DNA of 38,978 nucleotides, taken from contig LLEY01000304.1 of the NCBI GenBank assembly GCA_001414485.1, positions 1-38,978 on the forward strand, written 5' to 3'. Positions 11,201 through 20,767 of this stretch are shown here, piece after piece (positions within the stretch are counted from its first letter, which is position 1; each line of letters begins with the position of its first letter). A program made the translations under genes and the position numbers. The notes below the pieces were generated by a model. That model saw nothing but the letters and a program-made list of their open reading frames with translations, had not been told where the DNA came from and ran no database searches. This DNA comes from Calycina herbarum. Its lineage: Eukaryota > Ascomycota > Leotiomycetes > Helotiales > Pezizellaceae.

Positions 11201-11740
11201 CTCGCATCCTCGATTGTCCCTTGCACCGTATCCAAGTCGAAATCCAACTGTGGGTTGGATGAAGCACCGCCTAATTCTTGAAATATTTCGAGGCAATCAT
11301 TCGATAGTAGTGAGATTGGTGAGGAGGTATTGATAGCTTGTGAGCTGAAATCTTCGGGAGATGTGTAGCTTAATGAGATTGGTTGATTCTCATTTTCATC
11401 TGTTGGACTTTTTTCGGGCCTAGTTGGAGAATCTAGAGTGGCAATCACTGAGTTGCAATCCTCATCGGGTTGTTTTGAGACTGGATTATGAATTTCCGGT
11501 CGTTTTCTTGTTGGGAAACCGTCGCAGGGTCTGCCGGACTTAGTACAATTATTACATTGTGGTCGTTCTTCGTCACATGCCACTCTCTGAAATCTATGCG
11601 CTTTGATTAGCCCGGACCCAGTTTGCTAAGGATATCAAAAGGCTTTCGTGGACTTACTTGCAATTGTTGCAACCCGTCTTGACCTTGGGCAGACTCGCCC
11701 TTCTTGGTTGGGAGCTCTCCCTGGCCTCTGACTCGCTCAT
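5230..11740 (-). CDS. Giant Zn2Cys6 / C2H2 / BAG / bZIP regulator, frame broken by a 28-bp duplication
   Basis: Nine exons: 11740-11658, 11593-11052, 11003-10237, 10189-10173 (17 nt), 10058-8618, 8440-8229, 8172-7432, 7378-6703 and 6577-5230. Most donors are GTRAGT-like. Omitting one copy of the duplication at 10355-10410, the exons total 5799 nt, exactly 1932 residues plus a stop. Residues 24-51 form a Zn2Cys6 cluster (C24, C27, C34, C41, C44, C51). About 215-340 is a helical region typical of fungal C2H2 proteins ([20 protein letters not shown]). About 435-500 holds C2H2-like fingers ([14 protein letters not shown]). About 688-773 is a BAG-like domain, likely contacting Hsp70. About 860-887 is another C2H2 finger. 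About 995-1030 is a bZIP ([16 protein letters not shown], then LQELEKR). The rest is Ser/Pro/Arg-rich and disordered. A nuclear transcription factor is inferred. Alternative: two genes, because a TAA overlaps the exon-5 donor. The exon-3 acceptor (AAAG) is weak. Confidence 0.75.
9121..9378 (-). other. BAG-like domain segment of the regulator
   Basis: This part of exon 5 encodes a segment with the pattern of a BAG domain. It has helix 1 ([20 protein letters not shown]), a short loop with [17 protein letters not shown], and a final helix ending [19 protein letters not shown] domains bind the ATPase domain of Hsp70 as nucleotide-exchange cofactors. Its placement between C2H2-type fingers is what makes the parent protein unusual. 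The assignment rests on pattern recognition without a profile score. Confidence 0.6.
10355..10410. repeat. Perfect 28-bp tandem duplication inside an exon
   Basis: Bases 10355-10382 and 10383-10410 are identical. The sequence AAGTTTG occurs at 10353-10359 and again at 10409-10415, so the ancestral single copy would have been bounded by a 7-nt microhomology pair. This is the hallmark of microhomology-mediated tandem duplication. Because 28 is not a multiple of three, the frame after FTPDGSPRK shifts and meets a TAG within the second copy. With only one copy the frame runs on into the finger region. An assembly or sequencing artefact is less likely given the exact microhomology, but not excluded. 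Confidence 0.9.
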
Positions 11741-12097
11741 GTTATGTAAGGGATGCCCACTAAGCGGACCGTGCTAAAATTGCGTCCAGTGCGTTCATCC
11801 AGATAGAAAAAGAACGCCGGAGGCTCCTTTCCATAGTCCTAGAGACAATACAGAAAACATAGAAACGATGCCTCCAGATATTGTCGCCCCGCTGAGGTCA
11901 GGAATTTGGGAAGCACAGCGCTTACACATCCAATGGCAGCGCAGAGTGAAATCCTCATAAGCCCCACTTTACTGATAAGTGAGGCTGCAGAATGGCATCG
12001 TACCTAACGTCAAGCATTGTTCCCAAGACCGACACGTCTGAATTGAGGTTCCCCATAGATCGTTGGGATAGCTCGTGGGTCGACTGTGCAATTGAGT
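11741..12097. promoter_or_regulatory. Divergent promoter region between regulator and DUF7580 gene
   Basis: The two flanking start codons point away from each other with 357 bp between them, so this segment must carry promoter and 5' leader sequence for both genes. I see no clear TATA box or strong palindromic operator. A weakly self-complementary AGCGC/GCGCT pair lies near 11917-11935. Confidence 0.5.
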
Positions 12098-14178
12098 ATG
12101 TCGGGGTTTGAGGTGATAGGAGTTGTTCTTGGTGGGTTCCCATTGGTGATCAAAGCGGCTCACGATTATCGCGAAGGATTCGAGCCAATTCTCAAGTGGA
12201 TGAAATTCAAGAACGAATTTAGGATCTTCATCAACAATGTTGACGTTGAGAAGCAAATGTTCGATGCTGTAGTGGACCGACTACTCCGATATACCGACCT
12301 CCCCAGGGAACGAAAACAGGACTTGTTGATGGGAAAAGAGCCGGAGGGGTGGCGGTCCACAGAGGTCCAAAACGCGTTGAGACAAAGGCTCGGTGATTCA
12401 TGTCAGGCGTGCCTCCACCTGCTCGAGTCGATTGAAACCGATTTCACGAAATTGGAGGCTATGATGTCTTTGAAAGATGGTAGCGTGAGTTGAATAAACG
12501 CAATATTTGGCCCCGCTAATAATTAAACAAGGTCGATTGGGCAAACCCCGGCGAAGATAAATATCACTATCAACGAAAGCGCATATCCCATAGTTTCAGC
12601 AATAAAGGCAGCAAAACTATTGCTTCTCTCAGCGAGAAGACAGAAAAACTCAACAAGCTTTTAGCTGGGCTAGATCTCAAGAGAACGGAAAATCAGAGCA
12701 ACCGGAACCTAGCTACCAAAGATACTCGATGGGCTAGAATATTTGAGTGCATTAGACATCAAGCGAGTAGCTTGCACTTGGCGCTGAGGAATGGGTGGAA
12801 ATGCAGCTGCGAAATACCTCACTTGGCTGCCCTTCAATTACAGCAACGAGCGACAGGGGATTGGTCTTCTCAGTTTGTCATGGCCTTCGGGGAACCAAAT
12901 GAGAACCGAAAGTCAACAAAATCCCAGCGAAAACTTGCTGTTACTGTCAAACGGTCGAATATTTCCTCTCTGGGACCTTCTACCAGGCCAAAGCCAACAC
13001 CCATCCAAGAGAATCTAAGCAAAATCAACCTCCTCAGAGCCAATTTTGAGAATGGCTCGAGTTCCGGAAAGATGGACAAGGAGCTGCATATGAACACCAG
13101 TTCCTCTTCACTCTCTGCCCCATCAAGTTTCGGCTCAGTTACCAGCACCGTAACAAAGTCTGCAATGTCAAGCAGTACCCTTACCCCGGAGAGTAGTAAA
13201 CACAGGTATTCACAGCCCCAGAAACTTCTATTTTCACAGGCCGAAATTTAACCTGAACTCAGTTTCACGAGATTCTTCCGAGGCCAAAAACCAAAAAAGA
13301 CTGTCCGAATGAGCTTTGCTTTGACGGCTGAAGTAGGTGCCTGTACAAAGATGCCATCAAGTACTACTATTAGTGCCTCCACAGAAACAACTTCGACAGA
13401 GACTACTTTACAGGAGCCAGAAACTGATATTGAAATTGAGGACTTGTGCTCTACACTTGAAACATCAGATCCATTCATGCCTTGCCTAGGCTACTTGCCA
13501 GACAATGAACATCGACATCATCAATTTCGATCCATCCTTGATAGCAAACCTCCATCAACCAGTCAAGAATTCATAAGTTTAGAGAAGTTATTTCACAAGA
13601 CCAGCCGACCCAGTCTCACCAGAAGGGATCGATACAAATTGAGTCTCGTCCTCGCATCCAGTCTTTTGCAGCTTCAAACCACGCCATGGCTTACCGAAAA
13701 ACTTGAAAAGAAAGACATCTTTATCGAATGTTGCGACCAGAAAATAGACACAACTCACCCCTATATCAAACACTTCTTCCCATCAACCAAGGTGCCTTCT
13801 CCATGTCCCTCGGATTGTGGAACATCACCACCAACAACTGGCAACAATCGGTCTGCCACAAAGAGCAGTCTCATACATCTTGGGATTCTGCTACTGGAAC
13901 TCTGCTTTGGACAATCAATCGAAAGCCATCCAGATCGTGCCAATAATTTCACAAATGGGAAACCAAGCGATCAAACGAACTTTCTCACCGCATTGGATTG
14001 GATTTGCGAAGTTGACGCGGAGGCTGGACCGGATTTTCAAACTGCTATCAATCATTGTTTTACTTTCGATGTCAAACCAAATTGGGGTGATGCTAAATTC
14101 ACGCAATCAATATACGCTGGCGTTGTGCAGCCGCTTGAAAAGGTGCTTGTTGACAACGGTTGGGCAGAAACCCCTTGA
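12098..14178 (+). CDS. DUF7580-type fungal protein
   Basis: Three exons: 12098-12484, 12532-13205 and 13263-14178. The introns are 47 and 57 nt and all phases agree, giving 1977 nt and 658 residues. The N-terminus (MSGFEVIGVVLGGFPLVIKA) is the typical start of this family, a hydrophobic helix followed by a helical bundle. The middle (about residues 240-420) is Ser/Thr-rich and disordered. The C-terminal half carries the DUF7580 pattern: LARTSRPS-like, RDRYKLSLVLASSLLQLQ, HPYIKHFF, SLIHLGILLLELCFGQSIES, and a final helix VVQPLEKVL. The LGILLLELCFG segment resembles a kinase-like C-lobe, but no catalytic motif is visible. Biochemical function is unknown. It is divergent from the giant regulator and convergent with the broken dehydrogenase. 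Confidence 0.85.
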
Positions 14179-14458
14179 AATGGGTTCGTGACTACGTGGC
14201 TCAATTGTAGTAATATAGCAATAAACAAAAGGGTTTTTACAAGGGTGCGTTATGGAGTTCGATTCTATACCTGCCCTCAACGTTTTAGGTAGTTTTAACT
14301 GCCTTTCCCTCAGTCCCTCCTTCCCGTTAATCAAAATTCCCCTGCCGCTGCCATTTCTTAAAATACCCTTATGGGAGCTCATCAAGCCTAGTTCCTTTGG
14401 AAACTATACTGTCCTGTTATTTCTATACATCAATACAATCAACTGATATAATCACTCA

Positions 14459-15309
14459 TCATGAACGGAACATTACCATCATTCCTTGAGGAATAAAAGT
14501 TGCCGCAAAACTCGTTCCTCTCGCCCCGCCACCTCGCCAAACCTTCCCCGTTGTTCCACGGATTATATCATCCACAACATTCACAGCATACGTGTTTGTA
14601 TCTTCGCGTGTGACGCCGTCAATTTCTCTAGCTCTTTGTGCGATGGTATTCTCGATGGGCTTGTAGATAGAATCCGCGGGAAAGTTCCAATCCTCAAAGT
14701 ATGTTTGGCCCTTACTCTGTATGACGACGGATAGGACGTTGACTCCGACTGGTTCCAGTTCAAGTCTCATGATTTCACTGAGAATCTCCAGTGATCTTTT
14801 AGATGCTGCATACAACCCCTTATGATATATTTTCAGCACAAGTCTACCTTTGACCTTGAATGATGTAGTTTACTCACCAATATGAGGAACATTCACATAA
14901 CCAGAGATAGAAGTGGTATTGATGATCATTCCCTTGCTCTGGATCAAAAACGGTGAAAATGCTTGGATGAGCGCAAGAGGCCCCCATAGGTTTGAATCGT
15001 AAATTCTCTTCGCCTCTGCAATATCGATATCCAGAACTGGCGAGTGATTCCTCCCAGCATTATTGATCAAAACGTCCAGAATGGGGTCCTCGAAGTTCAA
15101 AATCTCGACAACAGCTGCAATAGTGGAGTTCTCAGTAACGTCCAGAGTTAATCAAGTCGTATTGGGAAGTTTTGAAAGTGCAGACATTTTTGAGGGGTCC
15201 CTTGCTGTCGCAAACACCCTCCAACCTTTCGGAATCTCGAGGAAAGTGCTGAGCCGAGACCGCCATCGCTGCATCTGGTAATTAATACTTTTTTCTGGAG
15301 AGCCATCAT
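14459..15309 (-). pseudogene. Broken short-chain dehydrogenase/reductase (AYR1-like)
   Basis: Exons 15309-14878 and 14818-14459 flank a clean 59-nt intron (GTGAGT donor). The fold is a classical SDR: the start KVLITRCSDGGLGSALSS is the TGxxxGxG cofactor site, LDVLINNAG is the NNAG motif, and GLYAASKRS holds the catalytic Tyr and Lys. It most resembles the NADPH-dependent 1-acyldihydroxyacetone-phosphate reductase group. Three lesions are visible. The first Gly of the cofactor motif is Arg (AGA, 15276-15274). The frame shifts near 15226-15233, between SSRF and GWRVFATARD. A TGA at 15154-15152 follows LSKLPNTT. The Gly-to-Arg and TGA changes both fit C-to-T type mutation. The 3' half is intact. 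Confidence 0.85.
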
Positions 15310-16134
15310 GAGAATGTTTCTTGATGATGGAGTCAAATTTGTGGGTGGTATTCAAGAAAGGTCAAGGTAAAAGACTTCAATGTTGGTTGTTGGACAAGGA
15401 CGCACTCTGCAGTGAGATTTTCCCCTACCACCTCTTCAATTGGCAGGAAATACGATAGTTGGTTTCTTTTCCTAGATAAGAGACTAACATCATGCCGGTT
15501 TTTTTAGTGCGTCGGTGTTTACCACGTTTTGTTGCGCATTCACCCACCCCACAATTAGCCTGCCTGCCAAAAGAATTCCATCTTCGTTCCATTGGCCAAC
15601 ACTTGGATTAAATACAGGGGTTGTTGTTCATGGTGCTTGTAAGAGACCGGCATCGCTCTCCGGTACCCTTCCTTCCACCTTACTGCGTGAATTATTCTCG
15701 GTAAATTGTACCTAAAATTCGAGATCTTCGAGGAGAGTGAGGAAATCTACTTTTTGAGCCACCAAAACCTTTTTAGACACTATTTTTCAATTATGCTGGA
15801 CTGTTTCAAATGAAAACATAGAAATGTGTCGAAGAGCAACCTCTCACCCTCTGGTCAAATCCTAACCCGAGGCTGACACTGTGTCAAAGACTGATAAGCG
15901 AGATTTAACAATTCCTTTGTTTTGTAAAAACAAGTCAAACAAAGAAATCGAACATCTCTAACAGAGAGAAAAACATATCTGCCGCTATCTCAAAGATAAT
16001 GAAAACAAGTCTGTCAATTCTAACTTTTCAAGAAAAACAAGAATGTACGATACCAAACATATATATTGCCTGATCTATATCTTTCCTGCTTGGCTGCATT
16101 TTGAGACTCCCTCAACTAACATTTTCCTCATCAG
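15310..16134. other. Intergenic, no gene seen
   Basis: About 820 bp lie upstream of the broken dehydrogenase and of the first 2EXR gene, which diverge from here. No frame has supporting features. Just before the 2EXR start, an ACTAAC followed by a pyrimidine-rich stretch and CAG (16117-16134) looks like the 3' end of an intron, so a 5'-UTR intron or an extra upstream exon is possible. Confidence 0.5.
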
Positions 16135-16950
16135 ATGATTAAGACCAATATACCTATCATGCCTTCATACATCGAACCACCAGCATCGTTGAGATCTTCA
16201 TACGGTCTCGGCCAAGAAATACCCACAAAGTTCACAATGTTTCGAAAGCTCCCAAAAGAAGTCCGAGATATGATATGGGATCTTGCTTATGAAGACCAAG
16301 AACCACGAGTAATTGAGGTAAAGTCTACACGTAGCAGTCAGGACAATGGTGGTTGTATTCCTTGGAGTATTCAGGCAACTCACCCTCCAACAATTCTTCA
16401 CATCAATCACGAGTCCCGAGACTATTTCCTGAAAACGAGAGAGTGTTACACTTCTCCTTTTTTCGAGCAGGTATATCTATCTCAGTGTTGCCAGAACATG
16501 TCTATCAAACATCTCCTCTTTGACCCGAAGAAGGACATCCTTTTCTTGAACCTAGGGCAAAGGCTTACAACCACCGCGGTAGCAAATAATAAATATCTTC
16601 GCGAAATTCTAAACCTTCTTTTCGGAGATTCCCAGAAAGAAGTTGCAGAATCAATTCGTAAGTTTGCTGCTCCAATTACAGCCTGGAAACGTTGGTTTGG
16701 CTGGCTTCCAACCCGGGAACGAGAAATCCAGCAGGCCAAGCTGTTCTTTCCGAATCTTGAACTGGCGCTTCAGGATAATCTGGACATGATTGGTAGACTG
16801 GAGGATTCCCTAAAAGCTCGTCTTGTTCGATTCCAAAAAGGGCCACCTGCTGATAGCTTTGGTGGGCAGGTTGCCTTTTACAACGTGGAAGAGGTTGAAC
16901 GAGGACTTCCTAGATGGGAGTGGGGAGATTTCGAAATCAGGCTACCATGA
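16135..16950 (+). CDS. 2EXR-domain protein 1
   Basis: Single exon of 271 residues. The family signature is FRKLPKEVRDMIWDLAYEDQ, giving the first E-x-R at residues 42-44, then PRVIEV. The second E-x-R lies in the INHESRDYF segment at 93-95. It is the most divergent of the six paralogues here, with a longer N-terminus, an extra loop after IEV and no cysteine cluster at its C-terminus. 2EXR proteins are abundant in filamentous fungi and have no established biochemical role. It is first in a same-strand tandem array. Confidence 0.85.
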   Translation: MIKTNIPIMPSYIEPPASLRSSYGLGQEIPTKFTMFRKLPKEVRDMIWDLAYEDQEPRVIEVKSTRSSQDNGGCIPWSIQATHPPTILHINHESRDYFLKTRECYTSPFFEQVYLSQCCQNMSIKHLLFDPKKDILFLNLGQRLTTTAVANNKYLREILNLLFGDSQKEVAESIRKFAAPITAWKRWFGWLPTREREIQQAKLFFPNLELALQDNLDMIGRLEDSLKARLVRFQKGPPADSFGGQVAFYNVEEVERGLPRWEWGDFEIRLP

Positions 16951-17251
16951 TGTCCGGAGATGCCCTGGCGCCGCTTTAATGTGTAGAGTGGGCATAAATC
17001 ACTTCAAATTCCCCCCAAATTGAAACAATAGCATAAAGTTTACACGATACCTCAAAACCCCAATTGTTTATATGAGCTTGTAAAGTAATCAGCTAATTAC
17101 AACCTCTGACTGCATTACAAAACAGTAATACAACAGTTCGAGTTGAGGTTTTCTTTGAGTACGATTCCGAACTCCAAGTATCGGGTACGCTTACTAGCGG
17201 AAGAGTAATTTTAGCACTCTTTAAGGGCGATAAGATAACCTCGACCATATA

Positions 17252-17656
17252 ATGTATTTCCTGACCTCCTATATTCATTCTTTCACCCACCGCACTCTCT
17301 TCCTTAGACTAACCGACGTGAGATATATTATGGACAAATTTATCTTAGCATATCAAATGGTTGCTGGATGGTTGAAAAGGCTGCTCTTTCTACTCTCATC
17401 CCCGATCTTCCCCAAGTTTCTTCTAGTGGCCAAAGAAGGTACTGGGATCCAACGAGCTTTTAAGATTAACCCTCAAAACAGATCTAGTGTAGTAGTATAT
17501 GTTATGGACAGCGACAGTGTGGATTCTCGCTTAGTGCTAACTTCTAAATATCGTAGAAAAGGGTTTTACATTATAAAACAAGAGTTCAACAGCATATCAC
17601 AATTATCTCTTAGAATGGGAAAACAAAATTTAACAGATCAATTCTCCAGAGGTTAA
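17252..17656 (+). CDS. Weak candidate small ORF between 2EXR genes
   Basis: An ATG frame of 134 codons, with a second in-frame ATG at 17330 (MDKFILAYQM). The middle has a hydrophobic stretch (VAGWLKRLLFLLSSPIF). No domain is recognised, and the frame lies in the probable promoter of the next 2EXR gene, so it may be chance. The rest of 16951-17710 holds no gene. Confidence 0.2.
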   Translation: MYFLTSYIHSFTHRTLFLRLTDVRYIMDKFILAYQMVAGWLKRLLFLLSSPIFPKFLLVAKEGTGIQRAFKINPQNRSSVVVYVMDSDSVDSRLVLTSKYRRKGFYIIKQEFNSISQLSLRMGKQNLTDQFSRG

Positions 17657-17710
17657 ATTTTCTGTAATTTCCCCACTTGCTTCCAACATCCACACCCCCT
17701 TTCAATCATC

Positions 17711-18415
17711 ATGGCAAGCAAAACCACCCCTACTATGTTCATGGACCTCCCAGTCGAAATTAGGCTCAAGATCTGGGATTATGCTTACGAAGATACTACT
17801 CCTCGTTACGTCGAGGTTACTTTTCACCAAGCGTTAGACCAGAAATGTGTAAAAATTTACGCTAACCCATTACCTGCTCTCTTGTCAGTCAATTATGAAA
17901 CAAGGACGCATTTAGAGAGTCGGTTCGTAAAACCGTTCTCATCTAGCTTAATTGCTCCAGATTTTCAGAGTTTAAGATCAGGTGAAATGAGCCCCGAAAC
18001 ACCCTCTGGCGGTTTCGTGAACATCCCAATTGATCTTGCGAAGAACCAATTGTGTTTTCGCTCCGACTCCGATCATTGGTTTTTCAACGATGGTGAGAGC
18101 GGTGAACCAAAGGAATATCTCCACTTGTTCCGTCTCCTATTTGATGAAAAGTATGACGTGCTAGTCAATAATTTGGCCAAACTTCAAGTTCTGTGCAACA
18201 TTGGATTCGCGGATCTTGATGATGCTTCCGCAATTAAGACTCATCTGCCCGGCATAAAGGAATTTACTATCTTCTGCGGCTGCCATTGCATGAGAGCAGA
18301 GCCATGCGCTTGGTTTGAGGAGTATGCTGGTGAAGCAACAGAAGACAAATTAAAAGCAACCCTAAATGGTGTTGCGTTGACCTTCCAATTCTGTTGCGGC
18401 GATGCTTTATGGTAA
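17711..18415 (+). CDS. 2EXR-domain protein 2
   Basis: Single exon of 234 residues with a clean start context (CATC ATG GCA). MDLPVEIRLKIWDYAYED contains the first E-x-R (16-18) and VNYETRTHL the second (63-65). It shares with its neighbours the PFSSS motif, the IPIDLAKN segment, the LFRLLFDE segment and a C-terminal cysteine cluster (CGCHC, then C about seven residues on, then CC near the end). The closest visible relative is the gene at 18989. Function is unknown. The conserved Cys/His pattern suggests a bound metal, which is inference. Confidence 0.9.
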   Translation: MASKTTPTMFMDLPVEIRLKIWDYAYEDTTPRYVEVTFHQALDQKCVKIYANPLPALLSVNYETRTHLESRFVKPFSSSLIAPDFQSLRSGEMSPETPSGGFVNIPIDLAKNQLCFRSDSDHWFFNDGESGEPKEYLHLFRLLFDEKYDVLVNNLAKLQVLCNIGFADLDDASAIKTHLPGIKEFTIFCGCHCMRAEPCAWFEEYAGEATEDKLKATLNGVALTFQFCCGDALW

Positions 18416-18988
18416 GCAAGGTTAATAAATACCTTGTTCTAATCCCAACAGAGTGTTGTTTCTGGCTACAGATTCTCATACCTGACGATGCGCATTGATA
18501 CGCAATTATTGCAATCGGTGTTGAGTTTATCCATTAACCATTAACCTAAGAGTTTTAGATCATTGCTCGTTGACCCCCTCCCCACGGTCAACAAACAGTG
18601 CGAGTGGGTTTTCCATCAGCGATACTCTATCTCTTACAACCCCTATCCAAACAAACAAAATCACTCAAGAATCAAACCCAGATCGTATGAAGTGAATCGT
18701 ATGTGTAAACAAATGTTTCAATTAAAACCTAAACGCAGCTTATAAAGTATATAATTCTCTTCCAGAGTCCTCACCCCTCCGGACTACATGTACAAAGCTA
18801 GCGACATCCAATCAAAGTGGGTCTATTTGAGATTCAATTCCTTCGAAAGCTGGTCTAAACATAAGAAGACTTTTTATAGTACCCTACGCTGGAATTGAAA
18901 TGAGCAAGAACAGTTTATTTAACGGAAGCATATAGTTGCCTTCGAATTGTCAGTTTCTTCCCCCTTCAACATCTGTGCAACCGTTACT
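18416..18988. other. Intergenic, no gene seen
   Basis: AT-rich spacer of 573 bp between two 2EXR genes. It should carry the terminator of the first and the promoter of the second. No repeat or RNA structure stands out. Confidence 0.5.
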
Positions 18989-19729
18989 ATGTCTCAATTT
19001 TCTGAATTCCAATATCTACCAACCGAACTTCGTCTAGAGGTTTGGCAAACTAATTATGAGAATAATACACCTGGTCGTGTGATCAAGGTTGAGTTTCCGG
19101 ATGCAAGAGCTGAAACTTGCGCTGAAATTCAAGCTGACCCAATGCCTGAAACTTCTCTCTGGTTGATCAATGAAGAGTCTAGCACCCATCTGACGAGCCG
19201 GTTTGTAAAACCATTCTCATCTAGTTTGAGGGAGCCTGATTACCAGACATTGGAGGGGGTCCTGAGTCCTGAGGAGAGTTCCCTAAAGGATATCCCAATT
19301 GACCTTGCCAAGGACACACTGTTCTTCGGGCGTGCGTTTTGGTCTTTGGACCCTATTGAAGAAATTGACCCGACAGTTTTTCCACTTCATGACCCATTTC
19401 GAATTCTCTTTGATGAGCAACAAGAGATGGTGGCTAGAAAGCTGGTCGAACTAGCTGTTCACTGTACAATTGACAAATGGTTTGGGGTTGGGGTCTCAAT
19501 AATTCCTGGAGAAACCCCTCCAAGGCTTCATCGAGACACTCGCATACTCAAGTCTCATCTACCACGATTAGAGGAGCTTGTTATCCATTGTGACTGCCAT
19601 TGCATGAGCGGAGAATTATGTGATTGGCTCGTACGTTTTGATGAGAGCGAGGAAGAACAGATGGCACAGGCACAAAGAAATGGTATCTCCTTGAGATTCG
19701 AGCACTGTTGTGCGTTCCATCGTGGTTAG
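18989..19729 (+). CDS. 2EXR-domain protein 3
   Basis: Single exon of 246 residues. I place the start at the ATG at 18989 (MSQFSEFQYLPTELRLEVWQ). The frame is open further upstream but has no earlier ATG there, and the three sister genes downstream also begin MSQ. The first E-x-R is intact (13-15). The second has become E-S-S (63-65), so half of the family's defining motif is lost. The C-terminal cluster is well preserved: HCDCHCMSGELCDWL and, 40 residues later, EHCC. Confidence 0.9.
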   Translation: MSQFSEFQYLPTELRLEVWQTNYENNTPGRVIKVEFPDARAETCAEIQADPMPETSLWLINEESSTHLTSRFVKPFSSSLREPDYQTLEGVLSPEESSLKDIPIDLAKDTLFFGRAFWSLDPIEEIDPTVFPLHDPFRILFDEQQEMVARKLVELAVHCTIDKWFGVGVSIIPGETPPRLHRDTRILKSHLPRLEELVIHCDCHCMSGELCDWLVRFDESEEEQMAQAQRNGISLRFEHCCAFHRG

Positions 19730-20569
19730 CCCTAGCAATCAGAGATTGTTCAGCTATGAGTTCCCAGAGAACAATAAGTCTTAATACACAATTATTTCGT
19801 TGTGTTCGAGGTCGTTTATTGACCTACATTTCCTTCGGTAAATCCCTCAAATGATAATAACTCCATTTTAAGAACAAAAAATGATAGTACAATGTGCGGA
19901 GTAAATCGTAAATGTTAGATAAACTGCCGCGTAAGATGTGCGCCAGCTTTTAATTCTTGAAATCAAAGAATATTAAATAACTACTTTAATGAACAACTCT
20001 TTATGTCTAAAACAGCTTCGAAAAATCCCTTCAAGAAGCTGGAACTAATAGCAGAGTATATTTCATCAAGTTTATTTTACTGTCACGTTTTGTCAGATGA
20101 TCCCACCAAGCTCGAGCTCGGTGGCTCGGTGGGTTACCGGGGGGTTCATGCCTCTCCTAAAAATACAAGCTCTACACTCTCAATCAATACTCCAATAACC
20201 TTAACTCCATTTAAATAACTGAGCACATAACTACCTAGCTCTTTAACAGAAAACAAATTTCGACTTTTTTCTAATCCCCGCAAAGCCTGCGAAGTACCCC
20301 GTGGGCTTCTTATATTCGCCTCCCCCCGGTACTTATTCGACGAGATTATACTACTACAACGATATCTAAATGCAATTGAAAGTGATACTTTTTGAGATTT
20401 TCCTTCCTCGTTATTTCTTAATGGCATTGAACTCATTTTAATGTATAGTACTCGTCGGTTCCGACGCTGCTTCTGGCCAAAAGTATCTACTTTGAGGGTA
20501 TAATTTTTGCCAGGCCAGGGGTGTTGAGGTGATAGCACTCTTGCTATCATACTTGCGCGTTTTCTTATT
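19730..20569. other. Intergenic left flank of the transposon
   Basis: AT-rich spacer without a convincing gene. A near-perfect palindrome, CCACC-AAGCTCGAGCTC-GGTGG with one mismatch, lies at about 20103-20124. A strong hairpin sits just outside the transposon (20530-20549). Both could be remnants of other insertions. Confidence 0.45.
20530..20549. other. Eight-bp hairpin beside the transposon
   Basis: TGATAGCA and TGCTATCA are exact reverse complements around a CTCT loop, ending 20 bases before the transposon's inverted repeat. It may be a remnant of an earlier insertion or a structure near the target site. Confidence 0.5.
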
Positions 20570-20603
20570 GTAAGAGTAACGTGCGTTACTCTCCGGCACT
20601 TTT
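20570..20603 (+). repeat. Left terminal inverted repeat of the transposon
   Basis: 34 bases that match the right end exactly in reverse complement. Bases 20573-20592 are a palindrome (AGAGTAACG, TG, CGTTACTCT), so each end alone could fold or bind a symmetric protein. Confidence 0.9.
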
Positions 20604-20767
20604 CCGGGTGGTCTAATTTAGTAATATCACCACCACCAACATTAGTTTAGTACTATAAATACCTACATTTTAAACCCTAAACCCTACTCTTTCTTTTTAC
20701 AAAAAAAATCTAAAATAGACTCCCGTTTCGCCTCCCTAGAAGAGGAATAGCATAAACCGAATCATAA

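Noticed and set aside
20103..20124. Near-perfect palindrome around CTCGAG as a possible operator or transposon end
   Set aside because: One mismatch, no partner copy in the window and no associated coding sequence; noted only in the intergenic entry.
20670..20690. Two CCCTAAA-like copies resembling telomeric repeat
   Set aside because: Only two copies, inside the transposon and far from any end, so chance is sufficient.
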